Shown: positions 20,700-33,990 of the stretch, one piece after another
Layout of the letters: every line of letters begins with the position of its first letter
Numbering within the stretch: position 1 is the first letter of the stretch
NCBI GenBank assembly: GCA_949126835.1
Contig: OX421497.1
Coordinates: 16,866,823 to 16,930,822 of the forward strand
Direction of reading: 5' to 3'
DNA from: Anisus vortex
Taxonomy: Eukaryota; Mollusca; Gastropoda; Planorbidae
DNA length: 64,000 nucleotides
The notes under the pieces: generated by a model
Databases searched by the model: none
Seen by the model: the letters and a program-made list of their open reading frames with translations, nothing else
Told to the model about the DNA's origin: nothing
Program-made: the position numbers and the translations under genes

Positions 20700-21800
20700 C
20701 ATTCTACGTGGGCAACTGTTATAAGCACCGACTAGCACCGACCAGCACCGTGCACAAATTTCACATACTATATGTAGCGGTACTGGCGCACTGCTAACCT
20801 TAACTTTGGCATCCCTTTACAGTGCAATAGCAAATAATTGAACAAGAAAAATGTGAAACAAGCTTATTATCTTGTTTTTTGTAAACAATATGACCAGATC
20901 AAGAGATAATTCGTTTTGCTGATAAGAATTATTTCTCGGGAGAAAAAGTTGAGCCTTTAGGTTTGCTTTTACTGCGACGCATTATCTCAAATCTAAACAG
21001 TAATTGTACCATGGAATCATTGTTTGCAAGATGGAGAAGATTATGTTATGTGATTAATCAAAATGTAACAAAACTACAACAGCAGACTGAGTAATGTTTT
21101 TGAATTGGAAAATGTCGAAACAGGAAAGTGAATAAAGCAGAAACACTATACTGGTTGTAAAAAAGTAATTGTATAAAATAGAACAACAGATGGGATAGCA
21201 GCCTCTTTAGAACAGACACAATTTAACGGTGAAAAAAAATCTCAAAATTACAGACTAAACGTGGAAGCACTAGACAAAGGAAATGGACAATACAGGCTGA
21301 AATAGACATAGCAATTTTATATATATGAGTAAATAAGTATAACATGAAACGATACAATTTGAGCCAGCTGCCACGATGCGAGTGTGTGCCTCTGTCTTTG
21401 GCACTAATTGTGAAAATGTCAGTTATGATCCAGTGACATGCATGCCAATGACATTTGTAATGTCTGTATGTCTACACTTTGTCCCGTGAAAATAGCTCAG
21501 CTGATTGCAGAGAGCGGAAGAAAAAAAAAACAACCTATTAAAAACAGCAACAAAGAACTCCCCACATAATGTACAAGGGAGAGCAGAAGGAAGGTGGCGG
21601 GGACGTAACTCATTGCGCAAAACGGGGTCAAGGTTTGGCGCTTGATGGCTATTTATAGACTAGTGCAGTGAGTTGGATGGAGACCTATAGGTGGAAGAAA
21701 CGAAGAAAATACGTCACAATTAGGAAGATAGCAAAATGGATGACACCGGATGTTTACTGCTGGGATAGATATAATCAGCAAAGTCCGTGAATTTAAAGTG
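20700..21800. other. Non-coding DNA
   Basis: No gene or array recognised. ACCGACTAGCACCGACCAGC at 20,728-20,750 is a small local duplication at the array edge. Confidence 0.55.
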
Positions 21801-21809
21801 ATCATATTG

Positions 21810-21973
21810 CCCTCAATGGTTTCTGTCACAGGAATATATGGATGGAGCCAGATTGCCCACAATGGGCTCTGTCACAGAAATATAGACTATGGATGGAGCC
21901 AGATTGCCCACAATGGGCTCTGTCACAGGAATATAGACTATGGATGGAGCCAGATTGCCCACAATGGGCTGCA
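21810..21973. repeat. 51-bp minisatellite, about three copies
   Basis: GATGGAGCCAGATTGCCCAC begins at 21,841, 21,892 and 21,943; a diverged partial copy precedes the first. Confidence 0.9.
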
Positions 21974-22654
21974 GCACCACTGATGCCCTTTCTACTGTAT
22001 AGAAAAAAAAATCTTCTGTAACATATCATTATTCTACGTGTCTTTAAAAAAATATTACACATTGGCTAGCATCTAGTGTTACGAAATTGTTTTTTTTTTC
22101 ATTCTTATAACCAGTCAATCTTATAAGTGGCACCAACTGTAATTACTGAAAATCATTTTATTTTTATTTTTATATATTAGTTAAAAAAACAACAGTAACA
22201 CACTTGAACAGCACGCCCACATACTCACATACCTAATTAAAGTATAATAACCTAAAAAAAAAGATAAGGCAAAAACAGACACACATTAGGAATAAATCAA
22301 AAAATAAATTTTTATAATAAAAAGAAACAAAACACATAGGGCCCAGGCCTACATTTAAAATGGAATAACAAATAAAAATTTAAAAAATGCATATTGTAGT
22401 CAAAGTTATTCACTTTGGTTTCAAATTTAAAATTTCTATGCGGTGCTTTAGTTCAGAAAATGCCGGTTAAATTTCGTGAAACTGTCAATCATAAACAACA
22501 AATTTGGACTTTGAACATGAGCGAGTTAGTGAATTTACTACTTAAACAATGGATAGAATTGTATTTTTTATATAAGACTTTTCTAACTAACTCTTTTTTA
22601 TTTGAACGGCGAAAAAACATCTTTAAATGAAAAAAATATAGAGTGCAAGAAATA

Positions 22655-22860
22655 GTCTAGCATTAGATTTATTTATAGTCTAGAATTACATCTATTTATA
22701 GTCTAGCATTAAATCTATTTATAGTCTATGCATTAGATCTATTTTAGTCTAGCTAAGATCTATTTATAGTCTAACATTAGATTTATTTAAAGTATCGCAT
22801 TAGATTATTTATTTTTTCTTATAGTCTAGCATTAGATTATTTATTGTTCAGCATTAGAAC
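22655..22860. repeat. Degenerate ~28-bp repeat
   Basis: Seven or so diverged units with TAGTCTAGCATTAGATCTAT and TTATTTATAG words. Length and sequence drift indicate an older array than its neighbours. Confidence 0.8.
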
Positions 22861-24250
22861 TATTAATTTTTTTAATTGGCGCAGAGTCTATGTGAAATTC
22901 ATAAAAACTAGCACTAGCATACATATTTCTTTCAATCTCTTCAAATATACACACACACACAGAATAAATATAAAAAAAACTAAGTTTAACGGTGTCTCCC
23001 ACTGCAAAATTCTTCACAAAAACTTATAAATCACTTTTTTTTTTCAGAAATCACTAACTTCATTAGTTTATAGTCGTTAAACTGATGCATATATTAATGT
23101 TTTTCTGATTTAACCCTTTTACAACTTCTGGTTCTCAAACTAGAGTCGCTCATTCCCCATCCATTTTATAATGTGTTCTGTAAAGCTGTCTCCATTTTCC
23201 TTGGGTCTGCCTATCCACCTACCAGTGCATGCTACCAGTTCTATATGAAGAACGGTTCAACGCGAGAATTCATCTAAAGTGGCAGCACACCACGTAGCAA
23301 CTAATGCTTTAAACACAAGGTCAACATGAAAGTAAGAAACAGACAAAAAATGAAGGGGGGGGGGGGAGGTTTGTGTACCTCACCACTTCAAAAGCTCAGA
23401 GAACCATCTTCAATTCTTTATCGTCTCCTTATTGGACAGTAATGACCAAAACAGATTTACTCACGTGACCACGATGTCCTATTTTGGAAGATTTCTAGAA
23501 CATCTTTTTACAAGTCTTCCGTTGTTTTGTTTTTTTTTTATTTTGCTGACATGGGCAAAATTTTGTGAGTTATTAGCATAGTAGAAAACGTATGGCTTTG
23601 TTTTACGTGGATTATCATTAAAAGCGTGATGTCAATACAACTGTTATGAAATATTGGACACATTGGCATCCACTCATACCTAGTACATACAAAGCTCTTG
23701 TTAAAATTCTTCTCGAAGTAGATGCTGCAATAGTGATTACAAAGAAATACTAAAAAGCTAGCTTTTTTTTGCAAATTCCAACAGAGTTAACTTATATGAC
23801 ATTCTAAGAATACTTGTATCATTTTGAACTGCTCACTAGCAACGACGCCAAGTAACTTACTAGCAACTAACCCAAGTAACTTTAAAGTTTTACTTTTTCT
23901 TCTTTTTGTAATAAAAAATCGTTGAGTTTCAAATCCAGTCAAGTAAAACGTGACATATGCAAGATCAAACGTATGAATTATTTGTTTAAACAGAGGGGCA
24001 ACCTAGCATGAACAATATTAGGAAAATCAACAATTTGAGTCAACTTAAAACCATTATTTAAATGACCAGACTCAAATCTTGGATAAACCAAGGAAGCAAT
24101 AATCTTATTTAAAGAAGGAGCACCTGTTTTTAAGTCTTTTTGAGGAACTTTCTATTAATCATTGGAAATTCTACACCTATAAGAACATGTATGAGCTTTA
24201 ACATAAAAGAAGTTTATTTTTAATACAAGTGATCTCCTATGTAATATAAA
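22861..24250. other. AT-rich non-coding DNA
   Basis: No gene recognised. A poly-G run lies at 23,356-23,366. TTAACCCTTT at 23,111 resembles the other such words at 18.8 and 31.6 kb. Confidence 0.55.
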
Positions 24251-24252
24251 CT

Positions 24253-24745
24253 GGAGATACCTAAATATACCACATTATTTGTTAAATCGAGATACCTAAA
24301 TATACCACATTATTTGTTAAATGGAGATACCTAAATATACCACATTATTTGTTAAATGGAGATACCTAAATATACCACATTATTTGTTAAATGGAGATAC
24401 CTAAATATAACACATTATTTGTTAAATGGAGATACCTAAATATACCACATTATTTGTTAATTGGAGATACCTAAATATACCACATTATTTGTTAAATCGA
24501 GATACCTAAATATACCACATTATTTGTTAAATGGAGATACCTAAATATACCACATTATTTGTTAAATGGAGATACCTAAATATAACACATTATTTGTTAA
24601 ATGGAGATACCTAAATATAACACATTAATTGTTAAATGGAGATACCTAAATATACCACATTATTTGTTAAATGGAGATACCTAAATATACCACATTATTT
24701 GTTAAATGGAGATACCTAAATATACCACATTATCTGTTAAATGAA
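24253..24745. repeat. 35-bp AT-rich satellite, 14 copies
   Basis: Head-to-tail units starting GGAGATACCTAAATATACC, period 35 bp, with sparse substitutions (GGAG/CGAG, ATACC/ATAAC). It lies about 120 bp before the 41-bp satellite but is unrelated to it in sequence. Confidence 0.93.
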
Positions 24746-24864
24746 ATAAATCTAGATAGATAGAAAGTCGCTGATTGGGTAAATTAGTAAATCATTGACT
24801 CATACACTCATTTCTTTAATAGTTATTTAACCATTTGTCAGTCAATAAGATATATATTTATATA

Positions 24865-27800
24865 ATGTGAAAACTCTACTTGATAAGAAAGTATACTTCA
24901 GTACACATGGTATGATAACTCTACTTAATAAAAAGTATACTTCAGTACATAAAGCTCTCTATACTCAATAAGAAAGTATACTTCAGTACATATAACTCTC
25001 TCTACTCAATAAGAAAGTATACTTCAGTACATATAACTCTCTCTACTCAAAAAGAAAGTATACTTCAGTACATATAACTCTCTCTACTCAATAAGAAAGT
25101 ATACTTCAGTACATATAACTCTCTCTACTCAATAAGAAAGTATACTTCAGTACATATAACTCTCTCTACTCAATAAGAAAGTATACTTCAGTACATATAA
25201 CTCTCTCTACTCAATAAGAAAGTATACTTCAGTACATATAACTCTCTCTACTCAATAAGAAAGTATACTTCAGTACATATAACTCTCTCTACTCAATAAG
25301 AAAGTATACTTCAGTACATATAACTCTCTCTACTCAATAAGAAAGTATACTTCAGTACATAAAGCTCTCTCTACTCAATAAGAAAGTATACTTCAGTACA
25401 TATAACTCTCTCTACTCAATAAGAAAGTATACTTCAGTACATATAACTCTCTATACTCAATAAGAAAGTATACTTCAGTACATATAACTCTCTATACTCA
25501 ATAAGAAAGTATACTTCAGTACATATAACTCTCTCTACTCAATAAGAAAGTATACTTCAGTACATATAACTCTCTCTACTCAATAAGAAAGTATACTTCA
25601 GTACATATAACTCTCTCTACTCAATAAGAAAGTATACTTCAGTACATATAACTCTCTCTACTCAATAAGAAAGTATACTTCAGTACATATAACTCTCTCT
25701 ACTCAATAAGAAAGTATACTTCAGTACATATAACTCTCTCTACTCAAAAAGAAAGTATACTTCAGTACATAAAGCTCTCTCTACTCAATAAGAAAGTATA
25801 CTTCAGTACATATAACTCTCTCTACTCAATAAGAAAGTATACTTCAGTACATATAACTCTCTCTACTCAATAAGAAAGTATACTTCAGTACATATAACTC
25901 TCTCTACTCAATAAGAAAGTATACTTCAGTACATATAACTCTCTCTACTCAATAAGAAAGTATACTTCAGTACATATAACTCTCTCTACTCAATAAGAAA
26001 GTATACTTCAGTACATATAACTCTCTCTACTCAATAAGAAAGTATACTTCAGTACATATAACTCTCTCTACTCAATAAGAAAGTATACTTCAGTACATAT
26101 AACTCTCTCTACTCAATAAGAAAGTATACTTCAGTACATATAACTCTCTCTACTCAATAAGAAAGTATACTTCAGTACATATAACTCTCTCTACTCAATA
26201 AGAAAGTATACTTCAGTACATATAACTCTCTCTACTCAATAAGAAAGTATACTTCAGTACATATAACTCTCTCTACTCAATAAGAAAGTATACTTCAGTA
26301 CATATAACTCTCTCTACTCAATAAGAAAGTATACTTCAGTACATATAACTCTCTCTACTCAATAAGAAAGTATACTTCAGTACATATAACTCTCTCTACT
26401 CAATAAGAAAGTATACTTCAGTACATATAACTCTCTCTACTCAATAAGAAAGTATACTTCAGTACATATAACTCTCTCTACTCAATAAGAAAGTATACTT
26501 CAGTACATATAACTCTCTCTACTCAATAAGAAAGTATACTTCAGTACATATAACTCTCTCTACTCAATAAGAAAGTATACTTCAGTACATATAACTCTCT
26601 CTATATTCAATAAGAAAGTATACTTCAGTACATATAACTCTCTCTACTCAATAAGAAAGTATACTTCAGTACATATCGTATGAAAACTCTACTCAATAAG
26701 AAAGTATACTTCAGTACATATAACTCTCTATACTCAATAAGAAAGTATACTTCAGTACATATAACTCTCTCTACTCAATAAGAAAGTATACTTCAGTACA
26801 TATAACTCTCTCTACTCAAAAAGAAAGTATACTTCAGTACATATAACTCTCTCTACTCAATAAGAAAGTATACTTCAGTACATATAACTCTCTCTACTCA
26901 ATAAGAAAGTATACTTCAGTACATATAACTCTCTCTACTCAATAAGAAAGTATACTTCAGTACATATAACTCTCTCTACTCAATAAGAAAGTATACTTCA
27001 GCACATATAACTCTCTCTACTCAATAAGAAAGTATACTTCAGTACATATAACTCTCTCTACTCAATAAGAAAGTATACTTCAGTACATATAACTCTCTCT
27101 ACTCAATAAGAAAGTATACTTCAGTACATAAAGCTCTCTCTACTCAATAAGAAAGTATACTTCAGTACATATAACTCTCTCTACTCAATAAGAAAGTATA
27201 CTTCAGTACATATAACTCTCTATACTCAATAAGAAAGTATACTTCAGTACATATAACTCTCTATACTCAATAAGAAAGTATACTTCAGTACATATAACTC
27301 TCTCTACTCAATAAGAAAGTATACTTCAGTACATATAACTCTCTCTACTCAATAAGAAAGTATACTTCAGTACATATAACTCTCTCTACTCAATAAGAAA
27401 GTATACTTCAGTACATATAACTCTCTCTACTCAATAAGAAAGTATACTTCAGTACATATAACTCTCTCTACTCAATAAGAAAGTATACTTCAGTACATAT
27501 AACTCTCTCTACTCAATAAGAAAGTATACTTCAGTACATAAAGCTCTCTCTACTCAATAAGAAAGTATACTTCAGTACATATAACTCTCTACTCAATAAG
27601 AAAGTATACTTCAGTACATATAACTCTCTATACTCAATAAGAAAGTATACTTCAGTACATATAACTCTCTATACTCAATAAGAAAGTATACTTCAGTACA
27701 TATAACTCTCTCTACTCAATAAGAAAGTATACTTCAGTACATATAACTCTCTCTACTCAATAAGAAAGTATACTTCAGTACATATAACTCTCTCTACTCA

Positions 27801-29715
27801 ATAAGAAAGTATACTTCAGTACATATAACTCTCTATACTCAATAAGAAAGTATACTTCAGTACATATAACTCTCTCTACTCAATAAGAAAGTATACTTCA
27901 GTACATATAACTCTCTCTACTCAATAAGAAAGTATACTTCAGTACATATAACTCTCTCTACTCAATAAGAAAGTATACTTCAGTACATATAACTCTCTCT
28001 ACTCAATAAGAAAGTATACTTCAGTACATATAACTCTCTCTACTCAATAAGAAAGTATACTTCAGTACATATAACTCTCTCTACTCAATAAGAAAGTATA
28101 CTTCAGTACATATAACTCTCTCTACTCAATAAGAAAGTATACTTCAGTACATATAACTCTCTCTACTCAATAAGAAAGTATACTTCAGTACATATAACTC
28201 TCTATACTCAATAAGAAAGTATACTTCAGTACATATAACTCTCTCTACTCAATAAGAAAGTATACTTCAGTACATATAACTCTCTCTATATTCAATAAGA
28301 AAGTATACTTCAGTACATATAACTCTCTCTACTCAATAAGAAAGTATACTTCAGTACATATCGTATGAAAACTCTACTCAATAAGAAAGTATACTTCAGT
28401 ACATATAACTCTCTATACTCAATAAGAAAGTATACTTCAGTACATATAACTCTCTCTACTCAATAAGAAAGTATACTTCAGTACATATAACTCTCTCTAC
28501 TCAATAAGAAAGTATACTTCAGTACATATAACTCTCTCTACTCAATAAGAAAGTATACTTCAGTACATAAAGCTCTCTCTACTCAATAAGAAAGTATACT
28601 TCAGTACATATAACTCTCTCTACTCAATAAGAAAGTATACTTCAGTACATATAACTCTCTCTACTCAATAAGAAAGTATACTTCAGTACATATAACTCTC
28701 TCTACTCAATAAGAAAGTATACTTCAGTACATATAACTCTCTATACTCAATAAGAAAGTATACTTCAGTACATATAACTCTCTATACTCAATAAGAAAGT
28801 ATACTTCAGTACATATAACTCTCTCTACTCAATAAGAAAGTATACTTCAGTACATATAACTCTCTCTACTCAATAAGGAAGTATACTTCAGTACATATAA
28901 CTCTCTCTACTCAATAAGAAAGTATACTTCAGTACATATAACTCTCTCTACTCAATAAGAAAGTATACTTCAGTACATATAACTCTCTCTACTCAATAAG
29001 AAAGTATACTTCAGTACATATAACTCTCTCTACTCAATAAGAAAGTATACTTCAGTACATAAAGCTCTCTCTACTCAATAAGAAAGTATACTTCAGTACA
29101 TATAACTCTCTCTACTCAATAAGAAAGTATACTTCAGTACATATAACTCTCTGTACTCAATAAGAAAGTATACTTCAGTACATATAACTCTCTATACTCA
29201 ATAAGAAAGTATACTTCAGTACATATAACTCTCTCTACTCAATAAGAAAGTATACTTCAGTACATATAACTCTCTCTACTCAATAAGAAAGTATACTTCA
29301 GTACATATAACTCTCTATACTCAATAAGAAAGTATACTTCAGTACATATAACTCTCTATATTTAATAAGAAAGTATACTTCAGTATATATAAAATGATAA
29401 TAAAAAATTATACTTCAGTACATATAAAATGATAATAAGAAAGTATACTTCAGTACATATCGTATGATAACTCTACTCAATAAGAAAGTATACTTCAGTA
29501 CATATAACTCTCTATATTCAATAAGAAAGTATACTTCAGTACATATAACTCTCTCTACTCAATAAGAAAGTATACTTCAGTACATATAACTCTCTCTACT
29601 CAATAAGAAAGTATACTTCAGTACATATAACTCTCTATATTCAAAAAGAAAGTATACTTCATTACATATAACTCTCTCTACTCAATAAGAAAGTATACTT
29701 CAGTACATATGGTAT
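24865..29715. repeat. 41-bp satellite array, ~4.85 kb, ~118 copies
   Basis: The unit contains ACTCTCTCTACTCAATAAG followed by AAAGTATACTTCAGTACAT. Variants are recognisable: TATAAC versus TAAAGC before the CTCTCT block, CTCTAC versus CTATAC, CTATATTC, and a CGTATGAAAAC insertion type. TAAAGC-type units lie at 24,951, 25,361, 25,771, 27,130, 27,540, 28,569 and 29,061; three of the gaps are exactly 410 bp (ten units), which is higher-order periodicity. Units at both edges are the most diverged and the core is homogeneous, as expected under unequal exchange. Every frame contains stops, so no ORF is produced. Whether it is centromeric or merely a local array cannot be told from one window. Confidence 0.95.
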
Positions 29716-29719
29716 AGAC

Positions 29720-31060
29720 ATTCTCTCAGCTGAGTTAACCCACCTGTTGGTCAAAGATTTCTGCTCTGTCCATCCATAGGGGGTCAACCCTGGACACCCG
29801 CCCCCTTAACACCCCTTCACCCACCCCTGTGTACATGCTATCTGTGTGTGTATGGGGTGAGCTTGGCAGTTGTAATTAAGTTTCCAGCTGTACTCACTCC
29901 TTAGACAAATACATATGGTAGCTATGGGTTCCTAAACACAGTCTCTCCCACCTCCTTTCCCCCTGCCATAGTTTCTAAGAAGACTTTTTGGTACTGGGTT
30001 TGGACTACGCTCCGTTTAACCGGGCAGAAGACGCAAGCTGTCAACTGTTTGTTGTGCTGTTAACTGTTTGTTGTGCTGTTTTTAATAGCTTCTACCAAAT
30101 TCCTTACAATAACCTTTCCATGTCCAAATAATGGAAATAGGTTGTACTAGACTACTAGAGGAAGTCTATTGATGAAACATGGATACCTAGGTTATTCCCG
30201 TTTAAAACTCTCCACATTTTTTGTTTGCTCAGCAGAACATTGACTAAACTGGACAGTAAGCTGTCATACCGGTATATTTAATACAAAATGTATCGCAACC
30301 TGGTGTCCCAGTGAACGCAGAGGCCTAGCTGCAGAGTGCTGAATTAACATAATGAAGGGTTTCGCGATCAATTCCGGTTAGTGTACTTCCTCATCCACCA
30401 GTAAACTAAACGCCTCAGAGATTTCCAGAATATTTAGAACTGTGTCTGCAGTCTTTCAGAATAAAGCTGATGTTTGTCTGGATACTTGTACCTTTATTGT
30501 AACCTTTATTGTACCTAACATTGTTTGAACGTGACAATATACATTTCTCTACCGACAGAAGATAATTATTATTTATTTTAAATGAACGTACAAGTGAAAT
30601 CATCATCTTAATCGATCAATTAAGAAACAATCTATTTATTAATAACAAGTAAAAGATTGTTACAGCAAACAGTTTATGAAAACTAGAACTGTCACAGTGT
30701 TTAACTGTTCATGTTTCCTTAGACGTAGTAAAAAAGCAGTAAGTATTAGTGTTATAACTTTGATCCCTAAAAGAAAACGTGTAGCTGGTAGTTTGTCGTT
30801 TATTGTACTATTCAAAAGCTACACAAAAGCAATAGTATTAATTTCTCCTCATTTTATAAAAAGGTCTTCTGTTATTATTACCTTTTTAAAAAATAAAAAA
30901 AAGTATTTGTATTTCCCAAACATTCCACCATTTGTTCCTTCCTTCAACAAATAACAAAGCTTGAAAGTTGACTCAGATCAGGGATTGTTTAGGTTACCAT
31001 TCAACCATGGCGTACGGAGAGTTTCTAATTACTACTTTACATAAAATTCAAGTGATTTTC
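29720..31060. other. Non-coding DNA, nothing recognised
   Basis: Complex but featureless sequence. The 92-codon frame at 30,676-30,954 has no recognisable domain and strongly AT-driven residues (K, I, S, F). Confidence 0.5.
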
Positions 31061-31126
31061 TCTCTCTCTCTCTCACTTGAATTCAGGGGCGTCATTCAGT
31101 CTTGATGGAGAGTACTTGCTCAGAGT

Positions 31127-31160
<34 letters not shown>
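31060..31160. repeat. Short CT dinucleotide tracts
   Basis: (CT)n at 31,060-31,074 and about 31,124-31,156. Confidence 0.85.
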
Positions 31161-31161
<1 letters not shown>

Positions 31162-31789
31162 GTGTGTGTTGTATACGCCCATGGTGTACCCGAGTTATTT
31201 CTATGTACGTGTGTGGGGCCAATGAGATGGATCGAAGTTCAGGGGTGGGGTAAATGCAAGGAATTCCCAACAATAGGATCTCTGTATCCTGATAGTTTGA
31301 GAACACTGGGACTATCTTGTAAGAACCTAGACAAGTGTTATAAGATACTTGTGGGCTTCTCGCCCTTCTTATTGTCCATCAAACGTTTTAGTAGTTTTAC
31401 TTTCCACCACTTTCATGTTGTTCTATTTTCTCAACTTAATGTTGTTGTTGTTTTTTAACGCATTTGTTCTTTCTCGCTCAATAGTTAACTTCTAGCTCCC
31501 GTAGTGCCTTAGGCTGTAGCGTAATTAACGGTACATATTTTTACATCAGATTAACCCTTTTTCGGCACCAATGGTAATTTAAGCTGGTTTCATCTAAAGA
31601 AAATTGCATGGCTTTGTAGGCGACTAATTATTTACATAGAGCTGCTTATAAGTAGCCAAATGTAAGTTCGGTAGAGTTAATGGTTGATGGCATATGTCTT
31701 GTTTTCTAAGTTCAATTTACACACATTAAAGCCTAACGATGCTGCAAAACAACAACCCGTGCCAAACAAAATTCTAAGGCTAACTGATC

Positions 31790-31977
31790 GGCAGTGCCGT
31801 TGCTAGGCATTTGGGGGCCCGGGGGGCTTGGCCTCTTTAGGGGCCCCTGCATTTTGACATTCGACATTATGACACGAGAAATAAACAATTCGTACACTCA
31901 TTTGGGGTCCCCCTGAAGTAGGGGCCGGGAGACTTTCGAATTTGGTCCCCTCCCTCTCCCCTAGCTACGCAACTGCT
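31790..31977. mobile_element. Possible short inverted-repeat element
   Basis: Left end GCAGTGCCGTTGCTAGG and reverse-complemented right end GCAGTTGCGTAGCTAGG are similar (about 13 of 17). Subterminal blocks are GGGGCCC-rich. TGATC occurs at both flanks, but a clean target duplication of standard length is not clear. Nonautonomous; family unknown. Confidence 0.45.
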
Positions 31978-32149
31978 GATCATATTTTGCCTAATATAAG
32001 CATACGGTTACACAAATACAGTGTTAACATTCTCATGTGCTTAAAAAGACTGCATACCAAAAACTATGCCCAACAAATACATATGTCTAAAGAAAGTATA
32101 TTGTCTAACAAATCCTATGCCTAAAAATGAAACTTTAAAAAAAGTCTGT

Positions 32150-32450
32150 TATTTAATGAACCAATTTGTTATTTGACCACTCAATTGGTTATTTACCCAG
32201 TCAGCCATTTAGCTGGTCATTTCAGCTTTTAACAGGTCATTTTTCACTTACGAGATCATTTAGCTTTTATGAGCGCTTGACAAAATAACAAATCATTGTT
32301 CTAGTGAATTTAACAGGTAGTTGGGTCATTTCGCCAGTCAACTCGATATTTAGAAATTTATCAAGTCAATTAGGTATTTTATCATTTGAATGAGTACATT
32401 AGCCAGATATTTCCTAAGTCATTTAATCATACCCACAGTCAATTGGTCAC
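32150..32450. repeat. Degenerate GTCATTTAGC-type repeat
   Basis: Loose recurrence of GGTCATTT, CAGTCAATTGG and CATTTAGC words at about 20-30-bp spacing; an old, decayed tandem array is the simplest reading. Confidence 0.5.
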
Positions 32451-33250
32451 GTAGGCCTACGTCTGTTTTCAGACCTCCGTTATGGACGGCGCAGACACAG
32501 ACGGTAAGAAGAAAAGAAAATGGATGTACCTGGACAGGAAGAGAAAGGTGAAGGTCAAAGAAAGTAAGAAATAAAAAAAAGGAAGCTGGGGTGGTGTGTG
32601 TGTGTGTTGGGAGGGGGGTATATATATGCGGGGGTGGAACACCAGGCAGTGCTCTAAGCCCTGACAGACGAGTGCAGGGACGGAGCTAAGAATGTATGAA
32701 TGAAAGCGTGTGAACTGTGCCTAGAGAGGCAGACAGTGAGGAGAGAGAGAGAGAGAGGCAGAGAGTGGAGCTAGAGAGACTAAGGCAGGGTGTGGGTGGA
32801 AGGGGAGTGGGGGAGGTGGAGGGAGGATATGTTGCGCGTTGCGCGTGTAGGGTGTTGTGAGAAATTCTAAGGGGGCGTGGTTATGCCAGACAGACTGCTC
32901 GAGTCAGCTGATGTTAAGCAGAAGGGAAGTCAGAATGAAAGATGGCTGTGGTAGATAGAATCTGTTTTCAAACAGCCACTCATCCCCTTCCCTCATTAAC
33001 CCACACACGCACTAATAGGTTTCTAAAATTTACATCATATTTTAATTTTATATATTATTTATCATTCACTTTTTAATATCACACATGAGCATGACTTATT
33101 TGACAGGAAGTGACAAAAGAAAATGTTTTTGTGTAAATATTTTCCCCAATTTTCTGTTTTTAATTCAATATATAAAAAAACAAAAAACTTTTACTACACT
33201 TTAGATTTAGAAGCTTATACTATTTTTGCTTTATTCTATTTAACTAGCCA
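32451..33250. other. Non-coding DNA with purine-rich stretch
   Basis: 32,600-32,860 is G/A-rich with a TG run and a GA run. A possible 31-bp exon-like segment with flanking splice-site consensus at 32,473-32,503 is discussed in the findings. No recognised gene. Confidence 0.45.
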
Positions 33251-33254
33251 TTGA

Positions 33255-33990
33255 TCATTCTACCCATATATCTATTTATCTATTTATCCAATTATCTATT
33301 TATATTTTGATCTATTTATCTTTTGATCTATTTATCTATTTATCTTTTTATCTATTTATCTATTTATCTATTTATCTATTTATCTAATTATCTATTTATC
33401 TATTTATCTATTTATCTATTTATCTATTTATCTATTTATCTATTTATCTATTTATCTATTTATCTATTAATCTTTTATCTTTTTATCTTTTTATCTATTT
33501 ATCTATTTATCTATTTATCTATTCATCTATTCATCTATTCATCTATTCATCTATTCATCTATTTATCTATTTATCTATTTATCTATTTATCTATTTATCT
33601 ATTTATCTATTTATCTATTTATCTATTTATCTATTTATCTATTTATCTATTTATCTATTTATCTATTTATCGATTTATCTATTTGTCTATTTATCTATTT
33701 ATCTATTTATCATTTTATCTATTTATCTATTTATCTATTTACCTTTTTATCTATTTATCTATTCCTCTTTTTATCTATTTATCTTTTTATCTATGTATCT
33801 ATTTATCTATTTATCTATTTATCTTTTTATCTATTTATCTATTTATCTATTTGTCTATTTGTCTATTTATCTATTTATCTATTTATCATTTTATCTATTT
33901 ATCTATTTATCTATTTACCTTTTTATCTATTTATCTATTCCTCTTTTTATCTATTTATCTATTTATCTATTTACCTATTTATCTAATCTT
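33255..33990. repeat. 8-bp TATCTATT satellite
   Basis: Long (CTATTTAT)n array with substitution variants (TTTT, CATT, TTCC, TGTC). A block at about 33,690-33,780 recurs at about 33,845-33,960, so a segment of ~170 bp was duplicated inside the array. The 260-codon frame is an artefact (YLSIYLFI). Confidence 0.93.

Noticed and set aside
30676..30954. 92-codon plus-strand ORF as a gene
   Set aside because: AT-driven composition, no recognisable motif, no splice or promoter context.
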